From Lineus longissimus (Eukaryota > Nemertea > Pilidiophora > Heteronemertea > Lineidae), in NCBI RefSeq assembly GCF_910592395.1, contig NC_088308.1:9687001-9751000 (forward strand): a DNA stretch of 64,000 nt, written 5' to 3'. The notes under the pieces are model-generated. The model was given only the letters and a program-made list of their open reading frames with translations. It searched no databases and was not told the origin of the DNA. Position numbers and translations under genes: made by a program. Shown here in pieces: positions 1 to 11,600 of this stretch (position 1 is the stretch's first letter; every line of letters starts with the position of its first letter).

Positions 1-1099
1 TCTTTGGAGGAAATATGATTTCGGACAAAGACTTAAAATACACTTTGACAATATTTAAGGAGTTTTCGCTATATAAAAAAGGTTCAGAAGTCCGACAGAG
101 CTTTTCACGGCAGCACATTCAGATTCAATGGCGGCCAATTCAAGCTGTGACTGTAGGACCGCCTCAACACACTACTATCAAGGCGCTAGAGTATGTAGTA
201 GAAGTCTGTTGAAAGACGAAGACGAGGTATCCCGGTTAGGCCTGGATGTGTGAGAATGAAATCATTCTGTAACTAGAAGCGTCGACAACATCAACCAAAT
301 ATAGGTGTAACGTATTTGGTTGTCCCTAGTATCCTAGTGTTCAATAAAAAAAAAGAAGATGATTAACAAAATAAGCCGTTTTATGACACATTTAGTACAT
401 ATAGAATCAAGCACCCTTTTCTCCTGTTCTCCGAACAAAATGGAAACACTGATACATGTGGAAACATTGCACTGGTGAGTAAGGACAATCAAGAAACGAA
501 ATCAATTGTGCGACTAGAGTATTCGCGCATCCTTGAGTACAATCCTGATCTAAATCCATATACCCTGCGTCGTTGGCGCAATAGGCGGAAAATGCCGCCA
601 GCAACTTTCGGGTTCCTCTGGATCGAATAACTCACCAGTCTTAATTACTAACACATCCATAGATGAGCACGAGTAGCTCGACATTATTATGCAAAAAGGA
701 AAACCTGGGCATCAAATACTGGCTTTTCTCTGTTACCACGATGTCCATCAAAGACAAAATTATGTAATTCGTACGCATTCTACTCATGTATAACAACTAA
801 ACGTGGTGATAACTTCACATTGCAGTTGTTTAGGCTGGTAGCAAGGTGTAATATCGTATCATGTAATCACCCGTCACCCCTTCCATTTGCCAGATTAATG
901 GCGAATACGACAATCAAAAATAGTTATGCATAAGCGATATCGCGTTCTAATCAAATAATTCTGTCTTTGATAGGACACAGTGTTTTCAATGATGCAGAGG
1001 ACAGTTTGGTAACATACAGTAGTCCCGCGCATACCTCGCCGTCTGACCCAAGTCTGATTTGAAAAACATTTCTAAGCGAAGTTGTCAATTTTTACCCGA

Positions 1100-2430
1100 A
1101 CAATAGCGGGTTCGAGACGTGGCATTAATCACCCTTCGACTTAGATTACAAACGTAATTTGATCACAATTGGTCTAACTATCTCCGCACAATAGTAGTAG
1201 TGTAATGATGACTCAACAGTACCGATCATTGAATAAGACTTGTGTAAAGGGTTAGTCCGATTAGAATTTCGATAACTTTTTTCACGTGATTAGAAGTGCA
1301 GTATTTATGGAGAATATAAAATTATCGCTCTGCTGTTCCTCAGCCATTGTACATGTTCATGTATGGCCATGACGACAGATGATGAAGATGGTGACAGTGG
1401 TAAAGCTGACATAGATTTGTATCCCGAGCCCAAGGCGACATCTCCATGCCTCTTCATTAGCTCAGAAGATTCGATATTTAGATGAATACATTCAGGCCCA
1501 CCTTTTGGGCCATGTGCATGCGAGGACACCGTCACAAAACGCGCGCCTATATCGAATCCATACACGGACATTTCGCGATTAGCAAATGAAGTTGACCTCA
1601 GGAATTCGTATGAGAAGCTCCCAACCGTAAATGGGCGACAGGCTGATACTGGAGATTATTTCCAAAATTAAGCTGCAGATAGACCAGTCATCCAGGAATT
1701 ACAAGATCATGCTACTGAAAATGTCAGGGAGAACACAATGTTTCCTGTTAGACCAATATGAAAAGGACAAGACTTCTTGATGTATATGTATCAAGTGGAT
1801 TACAACAACATCCTGTCATTGTTGTCCAATTGTCATGTGGAATTACTCGTACAATGTCATAATCTATTTCCTACGAACCACTTTGCTCTCTCCACAGACC
1901 TCATGAAACTGATCCTAGCTGAGAACATCGCTCAGGGAATGCATGGCGGTAAATTATTGTCACAATGACTGATTATAATTCAAGAAGCCTAGTTTTGGGT
2001 GAAAACATGAACAATTTTGATCATAAAACCCCACATTGTCGCTGTTCCTGAAGGAAATGTGTAATTATTTGTTCGCCATCTTTGAGAATGGTGTCACAGC
2101 AATTTTACTGTGTAATTTCATTCTAAAATTCCTTATTATTTTTTCTCCTAATTTAGTGGGTGTGAAGGTCATTAATGACTCGCATGACTTGGGCCATGGT
2201 GCCGTCAATGCAAGTTTCATGAAATTCGCCCGTACAGTTTTTCATGAAATCACAATCTAAGGGATGGCTCTCTTTATAGCACCCTGTCCCTTTTGATACA
2301 TGCTGATTTGCCTTCACTATTAGCAATGTATAAGAGATTGTAAAGATCGCTAACAGTTGATAATAAAACAAAACTCTTTTCACGAGGATGGGTCAGAACA
2401 GAGACGCGGATTAATTGGTTGCTAGCAAAT
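1100..2430. other. Interior of large inverted-repeat element, no gene recognised
   Basis: This block is conserved in copy B (about 46,050-47,390). It has short ORFs on both strands, including a minus-strand frame at 2,153-2,383 that begins with a signal-peptide-like segment and then has four cysteines. Its differences from the B copy show no sign of coding constraint, so I do not call it a gene. Confidence 0.4.
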
Positions 2431-2439
2431 ACTGCTACC

Positions 2440-2892
2440 ATTCGTTGACGAGGATACGTTTTTGTTGATCCTTGACCAGTACCAACCGCATAGGAATCGG
2501 GAATTTCAGAACATGCTTGAAGAGGCTGGAGGTCATCTCTATTTCATTCCTGGATAGTGTACAAGCCTTCTCCAACCCCTGGATATTAGCATCATGAAAT
2601 ATTTTAAATGCCAACTATTCGTGCCATCTGGATGGCCTGGGAAATCTGTCACACCGAGGATGATAGAGAATGTCCCCATATCGAACTTCGAGAGGTCTTG
2701 AGACTGATCAGCTTGTCTTGGGAGAGGATCAGCGCTGATGCTGTGCGCACTGCTTTTGGAGATGGCCATTTGACCATTATAGACGACAATGAAGGTCAAC
2801 AAGTAGAACTTGGACAATTAGTTGAAATTGAACAAAGTGACCAGGAAGATGATGAAGAGGTTTTTGATGAAGGGCCAGATCATCAAGAATAA
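2440..2892 (+). pseudogene. pogo/Tigger-type transposase remnant (copy A)
   Basis: The plus-strand frame from about 2,462 reads LLILD...PHRN, then a stop, then SLLQPLDISIMKYFK. The Asp and the LxQPLD-xxxxxFK block are hallmarks of the C-terminal half of pogo/Tigger DDE transposases. A frame change leads into 2,608-2,892, where an ISADAVRTAF block and a strongly acidic end resemble the transposase C-terminus. One in-frame stop, one frameshift and absence of the N-terminal DNA-binding and first catalytic regions show it is dead. Confidence 0.65.
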
Positions 2893-3053
2893 ACAAAATA
2901 TTCATTGTTTCTTTCGATAAAATGCGTCCATATCCCGGTGGGAGGAATGGCGTGTTGCCATTGAAATAATGCACCTGCCTTTCTTTCATTTACGCAGCAA
3001 CATTTCTTCCGTCATCAAGCATTCAGCGGTTGCGACACACTACCCATTTCTAA

Positions 3054-3921
3054 AGGCATATTTATGCTGCAGACGAATGCGAACGCGAACGCGACCACGA
3101 ACGCGGACGCGGCGTTCGCGTTGGATTGATTAAATGGAATTTAAATGTAGTCGTTCATACAGACTACGACCGCGAACGCGGCTGTATTTTTGTCCGCGCG
3201 AAAAGCCGACCAGATTGCCCCCAGAGCGAATTTCTGGCAAAAGGTCGCGCGGCATATTTCTTAACAACCAATCAGATGTTTTGTTTACGTTCATCTGCAA
3301 CCACGTGGCGATCGACACACGTGGCTCAGTTTACTGTAGGCTTCGTCGATGCAATGTCGCGGGATACAACCGAGTTACTTATTTAGGAAATCCAAAAAAC
3401 CCAATACTATACGTCTGTACCATTCCCAGGACATAGTCAAACTGTTCCTCTGTCATCCTAAAGTACTCCTTAAACTTGTCAGGGTAAAAGTGAAGCTCCT
3501 TCACTAGATGATGGTATTCTCCGTATTTGTCTCGTTTCTGCAAAATCTCGTGCACACGTATACGCCTCTGTTTCCTTCTCCTCCGTGTGTACAGGTACAT
3601 TGCCAAAATTTCATCAGCGGTGTCAGTGTCTGAGGAAGACGCCATTTTGCTTGGTTAGGTAGTGGAAGTATTGTAATAATGCTATACGTCAGCCCTGTGA
3701 CTGTACTAATTTTAATGTAAACTTTTTTGATGAATAAATCAAATTATGTCTAAAAAGAAAGTATGTAGGCCTATACAATCGTCCAGCTCGACAAGGTCGC
3801 GAATTACGACATGCCGCATCAATAACCGGGTTATGTATGAACGGCGATTCGAGCAGATAGTCGCGCGGAAAGTCGCGCGGAAAGTCGCGTGGTCGCATTC
3901 GTCTGCAGCATAACCAGGCCT
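3054..3921 (-). mobile_element. PIF/Harbinger element, internally deleted (copy A)
   Basis: Flanked by TAA on both sides (3,051-3,053 and 3,922-3,924), the TWA target duplication typical of PIF/Harbinger. Terminal inverted repeats share AGGC, then TTATGCTGCAGACGAATGCG. The interior is rich in GCGAACGCGA repeats and carries the N-terminal part of a Harbinger nuclease on the minus strand (3,379-3,645). At 868 bp it is a deletion derivative unable to mobilise itself. Confidence 0.85.
3379..3645 (-). pseudogene. Harbinger nuclease (HARBI1-like) N-terminal fragment
   Basis: 88 codons from ATG at 3,645. The Arg-rich segment RRRRKQRRIRVHEI, then GEYHHLVKEL and FKEYFRMTEEQFDYVL match the conserved N-terminal region of HARBI1-like proteins. 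The family protein is several hundred residues long, so the catalytic DDE region is missing. In copy B (48,339-48,563) the start region is altered and the fragment is shorter. Confidence 0.8.
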
Positions 3922-3928
3922 TAAGGGC

Positions 3929-4728
3929 TACGGTGGCCCATAGAGGACATGTGTTTATTTTCAATATATTAGAATATTTTTCTTTTTACAATGCGATTGT
4001 TTTCTCTCGAATTACAACCGCCGTCGGATTTATTTCTCACCGCCGAAAAAATAATTCCCACCGCCGGGTTAAAAATAATAATTCCCACCACCGCGGTGGA
4101 AAATAATACCCACCGCGGTGGGAAATAATATCCACCGCGGTGAGAAATGTTTACAACCACGATTGTGGCTGGACTAGTATCAGGTCAAGGGGAGTAACAA
4201 CATAAAAAAGATCGGAGCGGGAGCTAATTCGTTATTGACATCGCAAGGATGAAAACAATTGAAGAGGTAGGTCATTGACATTGTATTATTCAGGTCTACT
4301 GCCACAAGCTACTAAATCAAAGCAGGTCCTATCATTACCAAGAGCCGGCATCTTCACAGCACAGGACATAGCCTAGCCTAATAGCTGAGCTACCTCTTCA
4401 ATTGTCTTCATCCTTGCGATGTCAATAACGAATTAGCTCCCGCTCCGATCTTTCTTATGTTGTTACTCTCCTTGACCTGATACTAGTCCAGCCATAATCT
4501 AGGTTGTAAACATTTCTCACCGCGGTAGATATTATTTTCCACCGCGGTGGATATTATTTTCCACCGCGGTGGGAATTATTATTTTTAACCCGGCGGTGGG
4601 AATTATTTTTTTTGCGGTGAGAAATAAATCCGACAGCGGTTGTAATTCGTGAGAAAAAAATCGCATTGTAAAAAGAAAAATATTCTAATATATTGAAAAT
4701 AAACGCATGTCCTCTATGGGCCACCGTA
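3929..4728. mobile_element. 800 bp palindromic (foldback) element, copy A
   Basis: The two halves are near-perfect inverted copies: arms 3,929-4,270 and 4,390-4,728 around a 119 bp loop. Ends are TACGGTGGCCC and GGGCCACCGTA, and AAGGGC flanks both sides (3,923-3,928 and 4,729-4,734), a likely 6-bp target duplication. Within each arm CCACCGCGGTGG-like palindromes repeat three to four times. The left duplication overlaps the TAA of the Harbinger element, so it inserted right against that element's end. No coding capacity. Confidence 0.85.
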
Positions 4729-5209
4729 AAGGGCAGCTTTGATTTTTCGTTTGTGTGCGCTACAGGACTTTAGGCGAACATGGATAGTCTTCTATACTGA
4801 CTGAATAGCCCAGTGTGACAACACATGTAACGTGTTTCAACATTGCTCGTAAACGCCAGGTAACCTCCAGGACTGACGTAACTGAGTATCCCGTATTAAA
4901 CGCGCAGGTCGGTTAATAGGTCTGGTCATTAATTTCCATGTAAAATGGACATCATCGCTATTATTAGGCTAAAAATTGACAACTTCACTGGACTTTGAAA
5001 AAAATTTCAAATCAGGCCTACGAATACCACGTCTCAACTCACGGCTTGCTCATATAGTGGCAACCAGTTGAACTTCGTCTTGGACAAACCGAAACCACCA
5101 GACAAAGGGCTTGCCAACTCGCGTTTTGCTTGCCGAGTCAAAACCGCATGATGGTTTGTGATATGTTACTAAACTGTCCTCTACATCATTGAAAACACGG
5201 TGTGTTATC

Positions 5210-7300
5210 GGCCATGGCGATTTAGCGGATCCTGCAGATTCTGCGGAATCTGGGCGGAATCTGGGCGGAATCAGCATAAAAACAGCACGAGAATATCGAT
5301 ATTATGATAAATTATAGTTATAAATTATAAGCCCCCCTTTAGGAGGGGCTCTTAAGATACACGTGTGTGCGGGAGTAGATAATGTAAATGAATGATGAGA
5401 AATAAAGAGAGTAACTATTGATTGTATATCCTACAAACAATTTTTTTTGGTATTTTTCTGAATTAACTCCGTTGAGTTTACCGATTTCTCCGCGATCTTC
5501 CGGTGGTGGTTGCTATCCCATTGCTTGAAATTAATTTAAATTAATTTAAATCTTCATGGGAATTCGCTACATCATATGCCTAAGAAATTGGCCAATTATA
5601 TTAATATTTTTATCAGAGAAATATCCGTCCTAAATAATGACAGAAAAGGGTGGTTTATTTCAATTTTGTGTCGACATGATCGAGGTCACGTGACATAAAA
5701 ACAAAACAATCGCACACACCCGTCCAAAAAAGGCACTTTAAGAAAAACAAATACGTTTTTCCAGCTTAAAACCACACTGACGACTAAGTTATATTGGTCT
5801 ACTGCCCAAATCTGAAGTATCAAATTGAATCACAAACTAGAACTAGCTCTATTTAGCTATAGTTGCGTGAAAAATTCGGGTGAGCGACGTACATTCTGTA
5901 CCCTAGCGGCCAATAATTAAACTACTTTCAGCCGTCTGCTCCGGTCTCGTTAGGGAGTTTTTCCCAAATGTACGCGATGATGACGTGCCCCATTAACAGG
6001 ACGTAACATCTATTTTAAAATGCGTTTCGAAAGTGAATGCATGAGGACAACCCATTTGTGTCGTATATCACTGGAAACGCCCGATTCCCGTGAATAAGGT
6101 CAATCACAATGTATTACATTACCAAAACAAAAATGTGTCGGAAGGAACTATATGGATGGTCCCATCGCACTCGCACCCCCCCCCCCCTCCAGCAGTATGA
6201 CACAGAAGGGCTAGTTGACTGTCCACCGGGGGGGTTTGGGGGAGCTTCCCCCCAACGCACTGGTAAAAACCTATGTCGACGGAGGGGGGTTTGGGGGGTG
6301 TCCCCCCATTGTAACAGCTGTAGTTGTTAGAGCTTGCACTTAACATATGCTCGTAGGGGGGTTCGGGGGAGCTCCCCCGACCTAAAGGGGGGCTCACTAA
6401 GTTCCTGACTTTACATATTAGTTATAATGAATATTTGTAATATTCCATAACTGTTAAATTGTCCACATCGCTAAGATTATCAAGCATTCGGAATAACCCC
6501 AACATGCATGAAAAAAATGTATGCATTCTATTATCGGACGATTTCATCATCGGCCGTGATCTATAATCCAGGCCGAGTTGGTAATAGGCCGAGTTGGCCC
6601 GTAATCGTGTAAGTCGTTATGCACCCGAAAAACACACGTCATTTTCGCTCATTCGTTAATTTGTTAATATCGTGCAGAATACAATAGGGACGGACACTTT
6701 TTCCAGGGGACATTTTAAACTTCTACACTGGCCTGGTTGACACGTCTCTCTTTATTTTGCAACATCGCAAAATTTTGCACGAGCAACATACGATTGCCTT
6801 GATGATCCATCATAAGTTAAGATATTCAAGTCACATGATGACTGATGATGTCCAGGACTCCCAGATGACAAATCAGTTTAAACAGAGAATTTCCCACTCT
6901 CATGATAATAAATAAAAGATTTTTCTAAAACGTCCTCCCGAGTCAATCATCCCACTCTTGATGATCAAACAGCCAGCAAGATCATGCGATGATAGGTGAC
7001 AAGCCCGAGATCCTGGCAACGATCCTTAAAACCACCCCAAGTCCCAGGAGGCGAAACGACTAATTTTTGGGTAGAGTGACTCTCAGACACTCTCTTGATT
7101 TAGCTTGATTACATTACATCACGGCAGCGGCCACCTTCAGCGCCACCACGTGGGGCCTATTGGTATTAGGCTAAGTTTGGGGGCGAAAAGGCTGGGGGCG
7201 AAAACATCAAAGAGCGAAACGACCGAATACCCATAACATAGAAAATCCGCTGCAGACCAGATTCCGCAGAATCCGCAGGATCCGCTAAATCGCCATGGCC
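5210..7300. mobile_element. Mutator-like non-autonomous DNA transposon (9-bp TSD), only in copy A
   Basis: Terminal inverted repeats of about 43 bp begin GGCCATGGCGATTTAGCGGA and differ by about one base. TGTGTTATC is duplicated exactly on both sides (5,201-5,209 and 7,301-7,309). Copy B has the uninterrupted single TGTGTTATC near 50,153-50,161, which proves insertion after the segmental duplication, or loss from B. A 9-bp duplication fits the Mutator/MULE superfamily. No transposase frame is present. The interior carries G-rich and C-rich palindromes (6,170-6,400). Confidence 0.9.
6170..6395. repeat. Cluster of GGGGGGTTTGGGGG/CCCCCC palindromes
   Basis: Three snapback motifs in about 170 bp: GGGGGGTTTGGGGG facing CTTCCCCCC (6,230-6,255), GGGGGGTTTGGGGGG facing TGTCCCCCC (6,284-6,308), and GGGGGGTTCGGGGG facing AGCTCCCCC (6,356-6,379). 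A poly-C run precedes them. GCCCCCCTTTAGG at 5,331 is the exact inverse of 6,381-6,393, so a nested element may span 5,331-6,393. Confidence 0.55.
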
Positions 7301-8406
7301 TGTGTTATCAAAGACAAATGTTTTTCTTTCGAACGCGATATCGCTCATGCATAACTATTTTAGGTCGTCGTATTCGCCGTTAATGTGGCAAATGGAAGGG
7401 GTGACGGGTGATTACATGACACGATGTCGAACCTTGCTACCTGCCTGTACAACTGCAAGGTGAAGTAATCACCACGTTGAGTTGTTATAAATGAGGTAAA
7501 TAGCGTACGAATAAAATAACTTTGTCTTTGATTGAGATCGTAGTAACAGAGAAAAACTGAATTTGAGGCCCAGGTTTTCCTTTTTGCAAAACAATGTCGA
7601 GCTACTCGTGCTCATCTACGGATGTGTTAGTAATTAAGACCGGTGAATTGGTGGATCAAGAGGATGCCGAAAGCTGCTGGTGGCATTCTCCGCCTATCGC
7701 GCCAACGTCACGGGGTATAGGGATTAGAGACAACCTAATACGTTACACCTGGATTTAGTTGATGTATCAGACGCTTTAGTTGCAGTATGAATCACCTCAC
7801 ACATCCAGGCTAACAGGGATGCCTCGTATTCGTCTTTCAACATACTGCAGCGTATTGATAGTAGTGTGGTGAGGCGGACCTACTGTCACAGCTTGAATTG
7901 GCCGTCATTGAGTGCTGCCGTGAAATAGCTCATCCACGTAACTGCCGCACTTCTGAACCTTTCTTATATTGCAAAAACTCGGTAGATATTGTCAAAATGT
8001 ATTTAAAGTCTATTCACCTTGATGATATCAAAAAGGGTAACATTAGAGCAGGTTCGAAAATTTTTAGGAAATCGTGACATTTATGGCATTTTTTCGAATA
8101 TTCTTGCTGCGTAAATTTGTGTGCACTTCGTCTAAGGATGCCAATATTGGCAGAGAAAATATGCTTCAATATCAATGTACTTGCATGCCTTTGACATGTT
8201 TGAGAAAGACTTCTACACATCATGAAGGAATGAAAAAAGGGCTGCAAGGCAGGACGACCTGTGCATTAACAAATGACTTAGGTCGTTTTGCTTTTGCAAC
8301 CCTTCAAATTTGAGGACGCAAATCCGACGGTAGGCTTAGATGTCCTCACCCCCCCCCCCCCCCAAACAAACCAACCACTGAAGAAATGGTTACATTATTC
8401 ATCGAC

Positions 8407-8412
8407 TTTATT
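8407..8412 (-). terminator. Polyadenylation signal AATAAA for metallopeptidase-like gene
   Basis: AATAAA on the minus strand about 120 bp after the stop codon of exon 10. The same signal is conserved in copy B at about 57,740-57,745. Confidence 0.6.
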
Positions 8413-8529
8413 CTTGAATTTCTGTCAATGGATTTACAGTTCATAAGATCCAAATCAATCACTACTAAATCGATTGAAAATATGCCAAAACTCCTGACGA
8501 TTCTTCCCGTGACGTCACATATCTTCTTC

Positions 8530-8690
8530 TCATGCCTTTAGTTTTCTGCAATCTGTGTACATAGGTTTGCCCTTGTACCTGCACGCGCAGTTATACTTGC
8601 CATCAGATAACCTAACCCTTCCTCCATCCTCGGTACACTTTGAGCTAGCTTTGTATTCCTCGTCCCACCAGCATCTTTTCGCGCCATCTC
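8530..8690 (-). CDS. Exon 10 of metallopeptidase-like gene: Cys-rich C-terminal tail
   Basis: The terminal exon has its acceptor in CTTTCAG just above 8,690 and its stop at 8,530-8,532. It encodes a basic 52-residue tail with five cysteines, starting at a CWWDEE motif and ending in a Lys-rich stretch. I do not recognise this tail as a named domain. An AATAAA lies about 120 bp downstream. Copy B (57859-58019) differs at two residues, Ala to Trp and Ser to Ile, each requiring two base changes. Confidence 0.8.
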
Positions 8691-11600
8691 CTGAAAGACC
8701 ATGATCGAACAGTTCACCCGACGGCCTACTCCACGTATCACGCGCTATTCTTTCTGCCTGGGTTAGGGTGAACCATCAATACTTCACTACCCAAACATTT
8801 TTTGAAGGAAGATTATTAAAGTACAAAAATAATTATTTCAAGTTCAATTCGAACATTGTTGTTTTAAAGTTGTTTTACCTATCCTGGATACGTGGTTGAT
8901 CCAGAAGGCGGTTAACGATGACCCTCTACAGCGTCTAAGTCCTTCAAAGCTTCAATACTCCTTCAATGACACGGGTCTATTGTTTAGCTTAGCATCTACT
9001 CTGGTTTACTTCTGGTGCATAAAACAATACCAGGTACAAAAACCTGTAGAATATTTGTTCTACCTGTGAGCTGTGTCATGTGCTTTTTAAAAGTCTCAAA
9101 TCAAACACAAATTATTTCATTTGTACATGTACGCGATTATACTCTCATTCATATCTAATCGTGTCGATTTCCTTTATAGTTGTTCAGGCAGTGTGCAGAG
9201 GTGACACCGTATCATGTAAGCATCCGTCACCCCTTCCAAATGTCGGAGCGAAACTGGCGATATTAAGTACATTTGTACGAATCAAATAATTTTTTTTTCG
9301 ATTAGACACCGTGGTCATGCGAACCTACCTAATTTACACTGGGTCTCGTCCACCGCCTTAGATGCTTTAAAAGTCCCATAATCCTTCTCTGAAAATGGAT
9401 ATCAAAAGCGCTTTAGAGGCAGTATAAAATGGTATTTTGAAAGACCATTCAGTACTTTCAGAGCGACATGTACGTCCGTAACACAACTTAAACGCAGTTC
9501 CAAGGTGAAATGATGGCATAACAAAGCACCACGTCAAGATGCTGAGCGTGTCATTGTAATTTTTGGCGGGGCGGTTCACAACTTGTCGTACTCTGCTCCT
9601 GGACACCATATGTCAGCGTCAGTGTGCGACTATTACAATAACGCTCGATGTGAGGACTGTATGAACTAAACGATGACTATAGAACGATGTATGACGATGT
9701 GATTTCTACTGCAAGTAATTTGACGCGACCAGTCTTGGTCAAACGCCCGAACATACATGTACATGTAGTTCTACCGAAACCATATTCAAACTCTTAACGA
9801 GGTACAGATTTGGCATGCGACTGATCATTGAGACAATTTAGGGTATACCGCCAAATAACAATTACGCTAGTTTTCACAGGTGACCATTGCAAGGCAATAT
9901 CAATTCACGCAGTGTTTAACATTTCAGCTTGAAAGTCTTAACACTTCCTTATACGGCGCTAAACAACAAATCCTAATCACCTTCACCGTTTATAAAAATG
10001 TTTTTTACACCTACCTAGGTAATGTTTACACTTGGTGCATGTTTTCCGGCATTGTTGAATGGCATAGGTGATGTTGGCGGTACAAGTGATATTCTCACAG
10101 TCGGCAGCCACATCACCACAAGTCAGGATTGGCTTCCCGACAACCCTCTTGCCTTTTTTAGCTGCATGAATGAAAAATCAGCGATACTTATTTCATGAAG
10201 GTTACAGCTTGGTCAAGTGTGTGATACCATTGGGGGAAAAAACAGGGACAATTCTTCTCAAATGCAGCAAATCGATCTCCGAACACAAGTGCCAACAAGC
10301 TCCCACTTGAAATCCCAACGACCATCGGCGTCCGCATCTCGTAATGTTAATTTCCAAGCTACTGTGACGCCGACGACGATAGCCGCGTGTCGGAGCCTTT
10401 GAGATTGTAGTCTGGTGGTGCAATTTCGTGGACATTTCACTTCGTGAACTCGCATACGGAAAACAATTGTTTTCGCTCTTTTAACATGGTCTAAACTAAT
10501 GGTCAAAATTACCGTACATTGTACCTGTAATATCATGAGCACTGGTATCAGTTTAGAGATTCACAGAAAATGTCATATTTCATACTAAAATTCGTATCAG
10601 TATACATGCAAGTTCCATTTATATATCCGATTCTAAAGTTGGGTAACTCGTATTAGTTTAACAATCAACTAAATGTCGACACTCACGTATGGGATTGTGG
10701 CGTATAGCTCAACTTGCTCTCAATATTATTCAACGGAGAAGTTTTTACACAAATATATGATCCGTACGTTGCATGTAAAGCATTTAAGTGACTGCAGTGT
10801 CCACAAAAAAGATAATTATTGTGGACTGCTTAAAAATAACGTTTTGTTATTGTACAAGGTCCCAAAAAATCAGCGAGATGATCCACTTCTTGGAAACCCA
10901 TTATATCGCAATAAACTAAATTCTGCTGTAATTGATGCAGCTGTTCAAGTAAATGTGACCATTCGACTCTCTGTTTGGAGGGTAGGATTGAATAAAGGCT
11001 TATTGAGGGGTCTAAATTGCCTATGCGTTCGAACCACAGAGACATATCTTTTTTCACTCTAATGAGTGGACTATGAGCTACTGTCATAATTGAGGATTGT
11101 CGTTTTCCTACAAGACATATTTAGACCTTTCAAACCACATTCGTTTTGGTTGGGCATGGATGAAACATTTTTTCACAGTAAAATCATATATTGACTGGTC
11201 TAAACAGAGTATAGACAATTATTGATAAATTGTGTGACGTATAAGATATCCAACTCGAATAGACCCGGTTTGGCCAAACTAACATCACTTTATGAATTGC
11301 TAGCTCACCTTTACCACTGTACTTGGTTGCAGGTAATGTGCACAGCCCACAGGCTTTTTCGCAGTTCCTTTTCATATAAACTGGATTTTTCGTACATTCC
11401 CCGTATTTTGCCCAACTCTCGCAAGCACGTTTTTTGTCGAAGCAATCTGGAAAGATGCAAAGATATGCAATGAAATTATGATTTGGTACTACGGGCTTTG
11501 AAATGGGAGTAAATTGAAAGTACAATGTAAATGAACCCGATAGAGAAGAACGAACAGCCCAAAATAAAGCTGACAGGCAATTTGTTGTGTTCTTTTAATC

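Larger units (their letters stand above)
1..8124. mobile_element. Large inverted-repeat element (copy A, left end outside window)
   Basis: Same element as 44,690-57,456. The left arm is 1 to about 1,100. The right arm is about 4,960-8,124 on the opposite strand, broken by the 2.1 kb 9-bp-TSD transposon and by a deletion of about 150 bp near 7,990. Short reading frames starting MSSYSCSS occur at mirror positions in the arms (about 665 minus, 7,593 plus) and look like degraded copies of one sequence. The interior is described in separate entries. Confidence 0.6.

Noticed and set aside
1305-1571. 88-codon minus-strand ORF conserved in copy B (46,262-46,528)
   Set aside because: Conservation reflects the recent duplication, not selection; no domain is recognisable.
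2153-2383. Short minus-strand ORF with signal-peptide-like start and four cysteines
   Set aside because: It lies inside the inverted-repeat element. Its few differences from copy B (47,110-47,340) are all replacement changes, as expected without coding constraint, and no homologue is recognised.
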